Shown: positions 1 to 9,120, numbered from the stretch's first letter. The stretch is DNA of 64,000 bases from Streptomyces lydicus (GCF_004125265.1 NZ_RDTE01000003.1:6076001-6140000), one strand, 5' to 3'. Translations and numbers: made by a program. The notes: a model not told the origin generated them from the letters alone.

Positions 1-504
1 CACAGCATGCTGCACTCGGTGGCGTACGTCGCCTTCCAGGAACTGGCCACCCGGATCTCGCACCGCAACACCGGCCACCACTCCGGCGACCCGGTCTGCG
101 ACCGGATGCTGTCCCGGATCGCCACTGACGAGAACCTGCACATGGTCTTCTACCGCAACCTCCTCGGCGCGGCCTTCGAGATGGCCCCCGACCAGACCAT
201 GTGCGCGGTGCGCGATGTCGTCACCGGCTTCCGGATGCCCGGCCACGGCATGCCCGGCTTCGAGCGGTCGGCCGCCCGGATGGCCATCGGCGGGATCTAC
301 AACCTGCGGATCCACCACGACGACGTGCTGCAGCCGGTGCTGCGCTACCTGAAGGTGCTGGAGATCGGCGGGCTGGGCCCGGCCGGGCTGGCCGCGCAGG
401 AGGAGCTGGGCCTGTTCATGGACGGGCTGGACGGCCAGGCGCGGAAGTTCGACGAGCGCCAGGCCGCCATCCTCGCCCGCCGCGAGGCCAACCGCCGCGG
501 CTGA
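1..504 (+). CDS. acyl-ACP desaturase, C-terminal part (5' end outside window)
   Basis: The last 167 codons of a soluble diiron fatty acyl-[ACP] desaturase (FA_desaturase_2 family), which puts a double bond into an ACP-bound fatty acid. The frame is open to the left edge, so the true start is outside. The DENLHMVFY segment (residues 40-48 counted from the in-frame ATG at 7) supplies the second E-x-x-H half of the diiron site; the first ligand set lies upstream. The long hydrophilic helix ending KFDERQAAILARREANRRG is typical of actinobacterial members. A LysR gene follows on the same strand after a 68-bp gap. Family call is firm; substrate and position of desaturation cannot be read. Confidence 0.88.
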   Translation, partial: HSMLHSVAYVAFQELATRISHRNTGHHSGDPVCDRMLSRIATDENLHMVFYRNLLGAAFEMAPDQTMCAVRDVVTGFRMPGHGMPGFERSAARMAIGGIYNLRIHHDDVLQPVLRYLKVLEIGGLGPAGLAAQEELGLFMDGLDGQARKFDERQAAILARREANRRG

Positions 505-560
505 CCCGGCCGGCCGCCTCCGCCGCCGTCCGCGGGCGGGTGCGCGCGGCGGCGGGTGCG

Positions 561-566
561 TACGCT
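561..566 (+). promoter_or_regulatory. candidate -10 box for leaderless LysR gene
   Basis: TACGCT lies exactly 6 nt before the ATG at 573 and no Shine-Dalgarno motif is seen. A TANNNT box at this distance is the usual layout for leaderless actinobacterial transcripts. The same spacing recurs at several other genes in this window. No clear -35 is visible. Confidence 0.5.
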
Positions 567-572
567 GCCCGC

Positions 573-1559
573 ATGGCCGACTGGGACCTCAAGAAGCTGC
601 GCATCCTGCGCACCCTCCACGAGCTGGGCACGGTCACCGCGACCGCCGAGGCGCTGCACCTGACGCCCTCGGCGGTCTCCCAGCAGCTGACCGGCCTGGC
701 CAGGGCGCTCGGGGTCACACTGCTGGAGGCGCACGGCCGGCGGGTCCGGCTGACCGACGCCGCGCAGCTGGTGCTGCGGCACGCCGAGGCGGTCTTCGCC
801 CAGCTGGAGCGCGCGGACGCGGACCTGCTCGGCTACCTCCAGGGCGAGGCGGGCCAGGTGCGGATCGGCGCCTTCTCCACGGCGATCCCGGCCCTGGTGG
901 TCCCGGCCGCCTTGGAGCTGCGCCGCAGCCACCCGGGCCTGTCGGTCGTCGTACGGGAGGCGGAGGCGGAGGCCGCCTACGAGCTGCTGGCCGAGGGCAG
1001 CGTCGATCTGGCGCTGTCGCTGGCCGCGCACGCCCCCACCCCGCGCGACCCCAAGTTCAGCCGGGTCTCACTGCTCGCCGACCCGCTGGACGTGGCGCTG
1101 CCGGCCGGCCATCCGCTGGCCGGCGAGCCGGGGCTGCGGCTGGCCGACCTGGCGGACGAGCCCTGGATCTTCGGCAGCAGCGGGCCCTGGTCGCAGATCA
1201 CCACGACCGCCTGCGAGAGCGCCGGCTTCGTGCCCGAGCAGGCGCACGCCGCCGCCGACTGGAGCGCGATCTGGGCGATGGTGGCGGCGGGGATGGGAGT
1301 GGCGCTGGTGCCCCGGATGGCGATGGCGGGTGGCCTGGGCGCCGCCGGGCGCGGTGCGGAGGAACCCGGCGTGCGGGGCGGGCGCGAGGGCGGGGGAGTG
1401 GCGGTGCGGGTGCTGCACGCCGACCAGCCGCGCCGCCATGTGGTCGCCGCCGTCCGCCGCGGCTCCGAGGGGGCGCCGGGCCTGGCCCGGGTGCTGGCCG
1501 CGCTCCGGCAGGCGGCCGCGGCCCAGACGCCGGAGGACCCGACCGTTCAGCCCGGCTGA
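573..1559 (+). CDS. LysR-family transcriptional regulator
   Basis: A 328-residue LysR-type regulator. The N-terminal winged helix (residues 1-60) has the family signature LHLTPSAVSQQLTGLARALG. The effector-binding domain starts near residue 90 (VRIGAFSTAIPALVVPAAL). The ATG at 573 fits the usual LysR N-terminus (MADWDLKKLRILRTLHELG); earlier in-frame ATGs would add an Arg/Pro-rich extension that does not look coding. Near residues 250-275 there is a Gly/Arg/Glu-rich stretch (GGLGAAGRGAEEPGVRGG) inside the second effector subdomain, where LysR proteins normally have structured sequence. It sits 91 bp upstream of allantoicase on the same strand, but a regulatory link is only a guess. Confidence 0.9.
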   Translation: MADWDLKKLRILRTLHELGTVTATAEALHLTPSAVSQQLTGLARALGVTLLEAHGRRVRLTDAAQLVLRHAEAVFAQLERADADLLGYLQGEAGQVRIGAFSTAIPALVVPAALELRRSHPGLSVVVREAEAEAAYELLAEGSVDLALSLAAHAPTPRDPKFSRVSLLADPLDVALPAGHPLAGEPGLRLADLADEPWIFGSSGPWSQITTTACESAGFVPEQAHAAADWSAIWAMVAAGMGVALVPRMAMAGGLGAAGRGAEEPGVRGGREGGGVAVRVLHADQPRRHVVAAVRRGSEGAPGLARVLAALRQAAAAQTPEDPTVQPG

Positions 1560-1650
1560 ACATATTCCTCAAAAACTTTCGATGGACCTGAGCGGTAGTG
1601 CGCTGCGACCGTGGAGTCGTCCGCACCTCTCACCCCGTCGAAAGGCAACG

Positions 1651-2796
1651 ATGACCGCCCACCCGGCCGCCGACCCCACCGATCCGCACGCCAACGACGC
1701 GAACCCGTACGGCGGCGGAGACCCCTACGCCGACTACCGCGGCGGGGACTTCCCCTTCACCTCCCTCGTCGACCTCGCCGACCGCCGCCTCGGCGCCGGG
1801 GTGATCGCCGCGAACGACGAGTTCTTCGCCGAGCGCGAGAACCTGCTGAAGCCCACCCCGGCGGTCTTCGACCCCGAGCACTTCGGCCACAAGGGCAAGA
1901 TCATGGACGGCTGGGAGACCCGCCGCCGCCGTGGCACCGACGGCGACCACCCCTTCCCGGACGACGACGCGCACGACTGGGCGCTGATCCGGCTCGCCGC
2001 CCCCGGCGTGATCCGCGGCATCGTCGTCGACACCGCCCACTTCCGCGGCAACTACCCCCAGCAGGTCAGCATCGAGGCCACCGCGCTCCCCGGCAGCCCC
2101 GGCCCCGGGGAACTGCTCGCCGGCCAGGTGAAGTGGGAGGAGCTGGTCCCGCGCACCCCCGTCCGCGGCCACGCCGCCAACGGCTTCGAGGTCACCGTGG
2201 AGCGCCGCTTCACCCACCTCCGCCTCAAGCAGCACCCCGACGGCGGGATAGCGCGCCTGAGGGTCCACGGCGAGGTCGTGCCGGACCCGGAGTGGCTCGA
2301 TGTGCTGGGCACCCTCGACCTGGCCTCGGTGCTGCACGGCGGCACCGTCGAGGACGCGTCCGACCGCTTCTACTCCTCGCCCGCCCAGCTCATCCGGCCC
2401 GATCACTCCCGCAAGATGGACGACGGCTGGGAGAACCGCCGCCGCCGGGTCAAGGGCACGAACGACTGGGTCCGCTTCCGGCTCGCCGCCCAGGGCGAGA
2501 TCCGCGCCGTGGAGATCGACACCGCCTACCTCAAGGGCAACTCGGCGGGCTGGGCGGCCCTGTCCGGGTGCGACGGCGACCCGGCCGACGAGGCCTCCTG
2601 GTTCGAGATCCTGCCGAAGGCCAGGCTCCAGCCCGACACCCCGCACCGTTTCCGGCTGCCGCGGGCCGTGACGGCCACCCACGTACGGCTGGACGTCTTC
2701 CCCGACGGCGGCCTGGCACGGCTGCGCCTGCACGGCGACCTCACCGCGGCCGGCCGCGCCGCCCTCGGCAGCCGCTTCGACGCCCTGGGCGGCTGA
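1651..2796 (+). CDS. alc: allantoicase
   Basis: A 381-residue allantoicase that hydrolyses allantoate to ureidoglycolate and urea in purine breakdown. It shows the two-fold repeat typical of the family. Each half has an HKGKIMDGWETRRRR or RKMDDGWENRRRR motif (about residues 82 and 256), an IRGIVVDTAHFRGN or IRAVEIDTAYLKGN motif, and an HPDGGIARLRVHG or FPDGGLARLRLHG end motif. The start is taken at the ATG at 1651, after an AAAGG-like ribosome site. The upstream gap (1560-1650) is unusually AT-rich for this genome (ATATTCCTCAAAAACTTTCG), so promoter and operator probably sit there. No other allantoin genes are seen in the window. Two hairpins follow the stop. Confidence 0.93.
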   Translation: MTAHPAADPTDPHANDANPYGGGDPYADYRGGDFPFTSLVDLADRRLGAGVIAANDEFFAERENLLKPTPAVFDPEHFGHKGKIMDGWETRRRRGTDGDHPFPDDDAHDWALIRLAAPGVIRGIVVDTAHFRGNYPQQVSIEATALPGSPGPGELLAGQVKWEELVPRTPVRGHAANGFEVTVERRFTHLRLKQHPDGGIARLRVHGEVVPDPEWLDVLGTLDLASVLHGGTVEDASDRFYSSPAQLIRPDHSRKMDDGWENRRRRVKGTNDWVRFRLAAQGEIRAVEIDTAYLKGNSAGWAALSGCDGDPADEASWFEILPKARLQPDTPHRFRLPRAVTATHVRLDVFPDGGLARLRLHGDLTAAGRAALGSRFDALGG

Positions 2797-2815
2797 GCCG
2801 CACCCCGCTCGCACC

Positions 2816-2841
2816 GGGCCCCGCGGGAGGGGGCGGGGCCC
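2816..2841 (+). terminator. hairpin after allantoicase
   Basis: Perfect 9-bp GC stem (GGGCCCCGC / GCGGGGCCC) with an 8-nt loop, 20 nt after the stop codon. It lacks a T-run, as is usual in Streptomyces terminators. Confidence 0.6.
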
Positions 2842-2862
2842 CGCGGAGGTGACACGAGGAGG

Positions 2863-2940
2863 GTCCGGCCCGCATCCGCGGGACCGGACCCTCGGTGGAC
2901 GGTCAGGCCCGCATCCGCGGAACCGGACCCTCAGCGGACG
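2863..2940. repeat. 39-bp tandem repeat, two copies, carrying a hairpin
   Basis: Copies at 2863-2901 and 2902-2940 differ at only a few bases. The first overlaps a perfect 10-bp hairpin (2859-2868 with 2884-2893, GAGGGTCCGG / CCGGACCCTC), a likely terminator between the convergent allantoicase and pepN genes. The last bases of the minus-strand pepN gene (from 2941) start like a third, diverged copy, so the array may have grown from the gene end. Confidence 0.7.
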
Positions 2941-2941
2941 G

Positions 2942-5536
2942 TCAGGCCGCCGCGTCCGCGGCCTGCGCCTTCAGCGCCCGCTCGATGCCCGAACGCGACT
3001 CGGTCATCAGCCGGCGCAGCGCCGCGCTCGGCTCGGCCGACGCCAGCCAGGCGTCCGTGGCGTCCAGCGTCTCCTGCGAGACGTGCAGCGCCGGGTAGAG
3101 GCCCACCGCGATCTGCTGCGCCATCTCATGGCTGCGGGAGTCCCAGATGTCCTTCACCGCGGCGAAGTACTTCTCGGTGTAGGGCGCCAGCAGCTCCCGC
3201 TGGTCGGTCTGCACGAAGCCGCCGATGACGGACTCCTGCGTGGAGTTGGGCAGCCGGTCCGACTCCACCACCGAGGCCCAGGCCTCGGCCTTCGCCTCCG
3301 TCGTGGGACGCGCCGCGCGGCACGTCACGGCGTACCGCTCGCCCGCCGAGGTCTTGTCCCGGTCCAGCTCCGCCGCGATGGCCTTCTCGTCCGCCCGTCC
3401 GGTGGCGGCCAGCCGGTGCAGCAGCGACCAGCGCAGCTCGGTGTCCACGGCGAGCCCGGAGACCTCCTGCGTGCCGTCCAGCAGGCCCTGCAGCAGGTCC
3501 AGTTGCTCGTCCGTACGGGCCGAGGCGGCGAACGCACGGGCCCAGGCCAGCTGGTGGTCGCTGCCCGGCTCGGCCGCCCGCAGCTGTTCCAGGGCCGCCG
3601 CCGTCCAGGTCGCAAGCCCCGTCTCGCGCCACTCCGGAGCCGCGTACAGGTCCAGCGCCAGCTTCACCTGGCGGTGCAGCGACTGGACGACGCCGATGTC
3701 CGTCTCCTTGCCGATGCCGGACAGCACCAGCGACAGGTAGTCGCGGGTGGCCAGTTCGCCGTCCCGCGTCATGTCCCAGGCCGACGCCCACGACAGTGCG
3801 CGCGGCAGCGACTCGGTGAAGTCGCCGAGGTGTTCGGTGACGGTCTTCAGCGACTCCTCGTCCATCCGGACCTTGGCGTACGACAGATCGTCCTCGTTGA
3901 GGAGGATGACGGCCGGCCGGGCCGTGCCCACCAGCTGGGGAACGGGGGTCAGTTCGCCGTCCACGTCCAGCTCGATCCGCTCGGTGCGGACCAGCTTGCC
4001 GCCCTGGAGTTCATAGGCGCCGATGGCGATCCGGTGCGGCCGCAGCACGGGCTCGCCCTTGGCGCCGGCCGGCAGCGCCGGGGCCTCCTGCCGGACCGCG
4101 AAGGAGGTGATCACGCCCGCGGCGTCCACCTCGATCTGCGGCCGCAGGATGTTGATCCCCGCGGTCTCCAGCCACTTCTTCGACCAGGTCTTCAGATCCC
4201 GCCCGCTGGTCTCCTCCAGCGCGCCCAGCAGGTCCGACAGCCGGGTGTTGCCGTAGGCGTGCGCCTTGAAGTAGGCCTGGACGCCCTGGAAGAACTCGTC
4301 CATGCCGACATAGGCGACCAGCTGCTTGAGCACGCTGGCGCCCTTGGCGTAGGTGATGCCGTCGAAGTTGACCAGGACGTCGTCGAGGTCGTTGATCTCG
4401 GCCATGATCGGGTGGGTGGACGGCAGCTGGTCCTGCCGGTACGCCCAGGTCTTCATGGAGTTGGCGAACGTCGTCCACGAGTGCGGCCACTTCGAGCCCG
4501 GGGCGTAGGCCTGGCAGGCGATCGAGGTGTAGGTGGCGAACGACTCGTTCAGCCACAGGTCGTTCCACCACTCCATGGTGACCAGGTCGCCGAACCACAT
4601 GTGCGCCAGTTCGTGCAGGATCGTCTCCGCGCGCACCTCGTACGCCGCGTCCGTCACCTTCGAGCGGAAGACGTACTGGTCGCGGATGGTCACCGCGCCG
4701 GCGTTCTCCATCGCGCCGGCGTTGAACTCCGGCACGAAGAGCTGGTCGTACTTGGCGAAGGGGTAGGCGTAGTCGAACTTCTCCTGGAACCACTCGAAGC
4801 CCTGCCGGGTGACCGCGAAGATCTCCTCCGCGTCCAGGTGCTCGGCCAGCGACGGCCGGCAGTAGATGCCCAGCGGCACCGTCCGCCCGTCCTTCTCGTA
4901 GCTGCTGTGCACGCTGTGGTAAGGACCGGCGATCAGCGCCGTGATGTAGGTCGAGATCCGCGGCGTCGGCTCGAAGCGCCAGAGGGTGCCGCTCGGCTCC
5001 GGCGTCGGCGAGTTGGAGATCACCGTCCAGCCCTCCGGGGCCTTCACGGTGAACTGGAACGTCGCCTTCAGGTCCGGCTGCTCGAAGGAGGCGAACACCC
5101 GCCGGGCGTCCGGCACCTCGAACTGCGTGTAGAGGTAGGCCTGCTGGTCCACCGGGTCGACGAAGCGGTGCAGCCCCTCGCCGGTGTTGGTGTAGGCGCA
5201 GTCCGCCACCACCTTCAGCTCGTTGCGGCCGGCCCGCAGCCCCGGCAGCGCGATCCGCGAGTCCTTGAACACCGCTTCCGGGTCCAGTGCCTCGCCGTTG
5301 AGCACGACTTCGTGCACGGCCGGCGCCACCAGGTCGATGAAGGTGTCCGCGCCCGCCTCGGCCGCATCGAAGCGCACCGTCGTCTCCGACCGGTAGGTGC
5401 CACCCCCGTTCCCGTCATCGGCCGGGGTACCGCCCTCCTGTGCGCCGGAGAGGTCGAGATCGATCTCATACGCGTCCACGGTCAGCAGGCGCGCCCGCTG
5501 CTGCGCCTCGTCGCGGGTCAGATTCGTGCCAGGCAC
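2942..5536 (-). CDS. pepN: aminopeptidase N (M1 family), copy 1
   Basis: An 864-residue zinc aminopeptidase of the M1 family that removes N-terminal residues from peptides; cytosolic, with no signal peptide. Motifs seen: the substrate-binding GAMENAG loop near residue 280, the zinc site HELAHMWFGDL near residue 310, and the downstream NES of WWNDLWLNESFA that gives the third ligand. The ERAP1-like C-terminal domain covers the last ~330 residues. The GTG start at 5536 has a GAGGAG ribosome site 8 nt before it, and the same MPGxNLxRDEAQ start occurs in the second copy at 10308-12896. The promoter is not obvious. It is convergent with allantoicase. Confidence 0.95.
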   Translation of the reverse strand: MPGTNLTRDEAQQRARLLTVDAYEIDLDLSGAQEGGTPADDGNGGGTYRSETTVRFDAAEAGADTFIDLVAPAVHEVVLNGEALDPEAVFKDSRIALPGLRAGRNELKVVADCAYTNTGEGLHRFVDPVDQQAYLYTQFEVPDARRVFASFEQPDLKATFQFTVKAPEGWTVISNSPTPEPSGTLWRFEPTPRISTYITALIAGPYHSVHSSYEKDGRTVPLGIYCRPSLAEHLDAEEIFAVTRQGFEWFQEKFDYAYPFAKYDQLFVPEFNAGAMENAGAVTIRDQYVFRSKVTDAAYEVRAETILHELAHMWFGDLVTMEWWNDLWLNESFATYTSIACQAYAPGSKWPHSWTTFANSMKTWAYRQDQLPSTHPIMAEINDLDDVLVNFDGITYAKGASVLKQLVAYVGMDEFFQGVQAYFKAHAYGNTRLSDLLGALEETSGRDLKTWSKKWLETAGINILRPQIEVDAAGVITSFAVRQEAPALPAGAKGEPVLRPHRIAIGAYELQGGKLVRTERIELDVDGELTPVPQLVGTARPAVILLNEDDLSYAKVRMDEESLKTVTEHLGDFTESLPRALSWASAWDMTRDGELATRDYLSLVLSGIGKETDIGVVQSLHRQVKLALDLYAAPEWRETGLATWTAAALEQLRAAEPGSDHQLAWARAFAASARTDEQLDLLQGLLDGTQEVSGLAVDTELRWSLLHRLAATGRADEKAIAAELDRDKTSAGERYAVTCRAARPTTEAKAEAWASVVESDRLPNSTQESVIGGFVQTDQRELLAPYTEKYFAAVKDIWDSRSHEMAQQIAVGLYPALHVSQETLDATDAWLASAEPSAALRRLMTESRSGIERALKAQAADAAA

Positions 5537-5678
5537 CAGGTCATCTCCTCGTAAGCGGCCTCGTAAGCGGCGTTTCCGTCATCCTTCCACGGCAGGGGCC
5601 CCTTGATCGTGGGCTGCTCGGGATCGGCCGCCGCCGGGCCCGCGTCCGCCGCACCGCGCGCGGAACCGAAGCCGGAAC

Positions 5679-5717
5679 GGCGGGTGCCCGTACGGAGACT
5701 CCGTACGGGCACCCGCC
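5679..5717 (-). terminator. strong hairpin terminator after asd
   Basis: Perfect 18-bp stem (5679-5696 with 5700-5717) and 3-nt loop, 18 nt past the asd stop codon on the minus strand. It separates asd from the downstream pepN gene, so the two are probably not one operon. Confidence 0.8.
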
Positions 5718-5735
5718 GTGTGCGAGCAGCGGGCG

Positions 5736-6767
5736 TCAGCCGCGCAGCTCCGCGGCGACCAGCTCCGCGATCTGGACGGCGTTCAGCGCCGCGCCCTTGC
5801 GGAGGTTGTCGTTGGAGAGGAACAGCGACAGGCCGTTCTCGACGGTCTCGTCGTTGCGGATCCGGCCCACGAAGGACGCGTCCTGGCCGGCGGCCTGGAG
5901 CGGGGTGGGGACGTCGGAGAGGGTGACGCCGGGGGCGCCGGCCAGCAGCTCCTGGGCGCGCGCCGGGCTGATCGGGCGCGCGAAACGGGCGTTGACCTGC
6001 AGCGAGTGGCCGGTGAAGACCGGGACGCGGACGCAGGTGCCGGACACCTTCAGGTCCGGGATCTCCAGGATCTTGCGGCTCTCGTTGCGGAGCTTCTGCT
6101 CCTCGTCGGTCTCGTTCAGACCGTCGTCGACGATCGCGCCGGCCATCGGCAGCACATTGAAGGCGATCGGGCGGACGTACTTGTCCGGCTCGGGGAACTC
6201 CACGGACGCGCCGTCGTGCGTCAGCTTGGTGGCGTCCTGCTCGACGGCCTTGCGGACCTGGCCGTCCAGCTCCTCCACACCGGCCAGACCGCTGCCGGAG
6301 ACCGCCTGGTAGGTGGCGACGACCAGGGAGACCAGACCGGCCTCCTCGTGCAGCGGGCGCAGCACCGGCATCGCGGCCATGGTGGTGCAGTTCGGGTTGG
6401 CGATGATGCCCTTGGGCCGGTCGGTGATCGCCGACGGGTTGACCTCGGAGACGACCAGCGGGACCTGGGGGTCACGGCGCCAGGCCGAGGAGTTGTCGAT
6501 CACGACCGGGCCGGCGTCGGCGACCTTCTCCGCCAGCGCCTTGGAGGTGGCGCCGCCCGCCGAGAAGATCACGATGTCCAGCGCCGAGTAGTCGGCGGTC
6601 GAGGCGTCCTCGACCGTGATCTCGGTGTCCTGCCAGGGCAGCGTCCGTCCGGCGGACCGGGCCGAAGCGAACAGCCGCAGCTGCTCCACCGGGAAGTTCC
6701 GCTCGGCGAGGATGCCTCGCACCACGCCGCCGACCTGTCCGGTGGCTCCGACGATTCCGATCCTCAT
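5736..6767 (-). CDS. asd: aspartate-semialdehyde dehydrogenase
   Basis: A 343-residue enzyme that reduces aspartyl phosphate to aspartate semialdehyde with NADPH, feeding lysine/diaminopimelate, threonine and methionine synthesis. The N-terminal Rossmann motif is GIVGATGQVGG (residues 3-13); the active-site Cys lies in IIANPNCTTMAAM (near residue 130). The start is the ATG at 6767, with AAGGAG 7 nt upstream; a longer reading would add a 15-residue basic extension before the Rossmann strand. In many actinobacteria asd follows the aspartokinase gene. Here no aspartokinase gene is nearby, so this may be a second asd copy, which cannot be settled from this window. Confidence 0.94.
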   Translation of the reverse strand: MRIGIVGATGQVGGVVRGILAERNFPVEQLRLFASARSAGRTLPWQDTEITVEDASTADYSALDIVIFSAGGATSKALAEKVADAGPVVIDNSSAWRRDPQVPLVVSEVNPSAITDRPKGIIANPNCTTMAAMPVLRPLHEEAGLVSLVVATYQAVSGSGLAGVEELDGQVRKAVEQDATKLTHDGASVEFPEPDKYVRPIAFNVLPMAGAIVDDGLNETDEEQKLRNESRKILEIPDLKVSGTCVRVPVFTGHSLQVNARFARPISPARAQELLAGAPGVTLSDVPTPLQAAGQDASFVGRIRNDETVENGLSLFLSNDNLRKGAALNAVQIAELVAAELRG

Positions 6768-7293
6768 GGGACTCCTTCTTTCTGGCCTGACATGGGTGTC
6801 TGCTCGGGACACCTGCTCAGTAGTGCCTCCATCATGTGTGTGATACCCGTCGCGTTGTCCAATCCGTTCCGTTCCGTGGCGGGTCGGGAGGCCGTACCGG
6901 CGCGTAGTGCGCCGGGGTGCTCACGGTGCGTACGGGGCGTTCCGCGGTGGGGGCGCCAGTGGGCGACGGCGCGGTCCCCGGGGCGGTCTCCGGGGCAGTC
7001 CTCGGGGCGGCCCCCGGGGCGAGTGGTCCGGGCGGGGCAAGGGGTGGCCGGGGGTCGCGGGCGGTCCGTGGCGGGTCCGGTTACCCCGGGGGGTGAACAG
7101 CCGGTGACCGCCGGCCGCACCGCCGGGCAGGGCTCCATGACCGGAAGGTGACCGGCGGATCCCTGTGCGGTGATGGGTTCTCCGCGTTGCCACGGCGTTC
7201 ACGCGCAGGTCATCCCCGATGCCAACCATCGCAGATGACAGGGCAGTTGTGCTGCCCGGCCGCCTTCGCGTTCGCACCCGGGGAGCCTTGCGT
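6768..7293. other. gene-free region between divergent asd and metallophosphoesterase genes
   Basis: About 525 bp with no convincing coding sequence. It must hold the promoters of both divergent genes, but I cannot assign them with confidence. Its clearest structure is a 12-bp tandem repeat at 6972-7019. Confidence 0.6.
6972..7019. repeat. 12-bp tandem repeat, four copies
   Basis: Four imperfect units of the form CGGTCYYCGGGG at 6972, 6984, 6996 and 7008, inside the gene-free region upstream of the metallophosphoesterase. Confidence 0.7.
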
Positions 7294-9039
7294 ATGTCCC
7301 GTACACGGTCCGCCGCCACCTTCGACCGCCGCGCCTTCCTCACCGCCACCGGAGCGGTCGGTGCCGCCACCGGGCTCGGGCTCGCCTTCGGCGTCGGCCC
7401 GGGCCGGCAGGCCGAGGCCGCCACCGTGGCATCGGGCCCGGCCCCGGCCGCGCCGGTACCGGTCGACGCCCCCGCTGTTCCCCGTACGCCGTACACCCGG
7501 GGCACCACCCTCGCCGGGGTGTCCGCCCCGCGCGGCAGCGGAGGCTACCGCCGGCTCGGGGACGGCCCCGCCTGGGACCGGGTGGTCCGCGCCGACCTCG
7601 CCACGGCGCACGGCGGCCGCGAGGCGCGGCGTACCGCGCTGGCGTCGTTCGTGCAGTTCACCGATCTGCACCTGGTCGATGTGCAGAGCCCGCTGCGCTA
7701 CGAGTACCTGCGCGCCGAGACCGCCAGCGCCTGGCGGCCCCAGGAGGCGCTGTCGGTCGCCGGGGCCGTCTCGCTGGTCGAGCGGGTCAACGCGCTGCCC
7801 GGCGGGCCCGCCACCGGCGCCCCGCTGTCCTTCGTGATGACCACCGGTGACAACACCGACAACAACTCCAAGCTGGAGCTGGAGTGGTTCCTGACCACGA
7901 TGAGCGGCGGCAGGATCACTCCGAATTCCGGCGACCCGCGCCGCTACGAGGGCGTCCAGGACAGCGGACTGGCGCTGTACTGGCAGCCGGAGCGCGCGCT
8001 GCGCGACGCCGACAAGAAGCTGGGCTTCCCGCGGCTGGACGGGTTCCTGGCGGCCGCGATCCGCACCGTCCACAGCCCGGGCCTGCACCTGCCCTGGTAC
8101 TCGACGGTCGGTAATCACGACTCGCTGCCCGGCGGGTGCTACGCCCCCGGCGACCCCTTCTGGACCGAGATCGCCACCGGTGGCCGCAAGCTGGAGACGC
8201 TGCCCGCCGCCGAGGCCGCGAAGGTCTGGAAGGCGGTCAAGGACGGCCTCGACCCCGAGGGGGCGGACTTCAAGCGGCTGCTGACGGCGCACGCCAAGCA
8301 GGCCAGGAGGGTTACCCCCGACGAGCGGCGCGCCCCCTTCACCCGGGCCGAGTATCTGCGCGCCCACCTCGACCCGGCGCACACCGGTCCCGGTCCGCAC
8401 GGCCACGGCTACACCTCCGCCCATCTCGACGAGAACCGCCTCTACTACACCTTCAAGGTCTCCGACGACGTCCTCGGGATCAGCCTGGACACCACCGACC
8501 CCGGCGGCCACTACACCGGCTCGGTCGGCGACGCCCAGCTGCGCTGGCTGGAAGGGGTGCTGAAGCAGAACGAGAAGGGGGACAAACTGCACGTCCTCGT
8601 CTTCAGTCACCACACCGGCAAGACCATGAACAACACCCGGCCCGACCCGGCCCGCCCGCACGAGAAGCGGCACGGCGGTCCGGAGCTGGTCGAGGTGCTG
8701 GCCGCGCACCCTCACGTCGTCGGCTGGATCAACGGCCACAGCCACAAGAACGAGATCATCGCGCACGGCAGCTTCTGGGAGGTCTCCACCGCCTCGCACA
8801 TCGACTTCCCGCAGCTGGCCCGGGTCGTCGAGCTGGTGGACAACCACGACGGCACGCTGTCGCTGTTCACCACCCTGATCGAGTCGGCCGCCCCGCACCG
8901 CACGGACTTCGGCGACCTCTCGCAGACCGGGCTGGCGGCCCTCTACCGCGAGCTGTCCTTCAACGCCCCCGAGGCCCGCAGCGACCTGGCGGGCACGGCC
9001 CGGGACCGCAATGTCGAGCTGCTGGTCAAGCGGAGCTGA
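7294..9039 (+). CDS. Tat-exported calcineurin-like metallophosphoesterase
   Basis: A 581-residue metal-dependent phosphoesterase, resembling the TIGR03767 (PPA1498) group. The N-terminus has a twin-arginine signal (FDRRAFLTATGAVGAATG, residues about 10-27) and an alanine-rich cleavage region (AEA), so it should be exported folded. Metal-binding motifs appear in order: FTDLHLVDVQ (D-x-H), TTGDNTDN (GD), STVGNHDS (GNHD), and near the end INGHSHKN (GHxH). The ATG at 7294 is preferred over an upstream ATG (7219) because it places the RR motif at the usual distance from the start and follows GGGGAG. The substrate is unknown. A 21-bp tandem repeat follows the stop. Confidence 0.88.
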   Translation: MSRTRSAATFDRRAFLTATGAVGAATGLGLAFGVGPGRQAEAATVASGPAPAAPVPVDAPAVPRTPYTRGTTLAGVSAPRGSGGYRRLGDGPAWDRVVRADLATAHGGREARRTALASFVQFTDLHLVDVQSPLRYEYLRAETASAWRPQEALSVAGAVSLVERVNALPGGPATGAPLSFVMTTGDNTDNNSKLELEWFLTTMSGGRITPNSGDPRRYEGVQDSGLALYWQPERALRDADKKLGFPRLDGFLAAAIRTVHSPGLHLPWYSTVGNHDSLPGGCYAPGDPFWTEIATGGRKLETLPAAEAAKVWKAVKDGLDPEGADFKRLLTAHAKQARRVTPDERRAPFTRAEYLRAHLDPAHTGPGPHGHGYTSAHLDENRLYYTFKVSDDVLGISLDTTDPGGHYTGSVGDAQLRWLEGVLKQNEKGDKLHVLVFSHHTGKTMNNTRPDPARPHEKRHGGPELVEVLAAHPHVVGWINGHSHKNEIIAHGSFWEVSTASHIDFPQLARVVELVDNHDGTLSLFTTLIESAAPHRTDFGDLSQTGLAALYRELSFNAPEARSDLAGTARDRNVELLVKRS

Positions 9040-9057
9040 CGGCGCCGGGGACACCCC

Positions 9058-9120
9058 CTGACGAGTCCATTACGGACCCTGACGAGTCCATTACGGACCT
9101 GCCGGAGTCCATTACGGACC
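9058..9120. repeat. 21-bp tandem repeat, three copies
   Basis: Units start at 9058, 9079 and 9100 with consensus CTGACGAGTCCATTACGGAC plus C. The first two are identical, the third differs at its 5' end, and a decayed remnant continues to about 9150. It lies between the convergent metallophosphoesterase and AbiEi-like genes. The CCATTACGG core is AT-richer than its surroundings. Confidence 0.85.

Noticed and set aside
1560..1650. AllR-type operator before allantoicase
   Set aside because: The stretch is AT-rich with a loose TTCC...GGA symmetry, but I cannot match it to a defined consensus with confidence.
5518..5712. 64-residue minus-strand frame between asd and pepN
   Set aside because: It runs through the asd terminator stem and overlaps the pepN start region; no family resemblance and composition of a chance frame.
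6764..7138. 124-residue minus-strand frame in the asd upstream region
   Set aside because: Pro/Arg/Gly low-complexity caused by the 12-bp GC repeat; overlaps the asd ribosome site.
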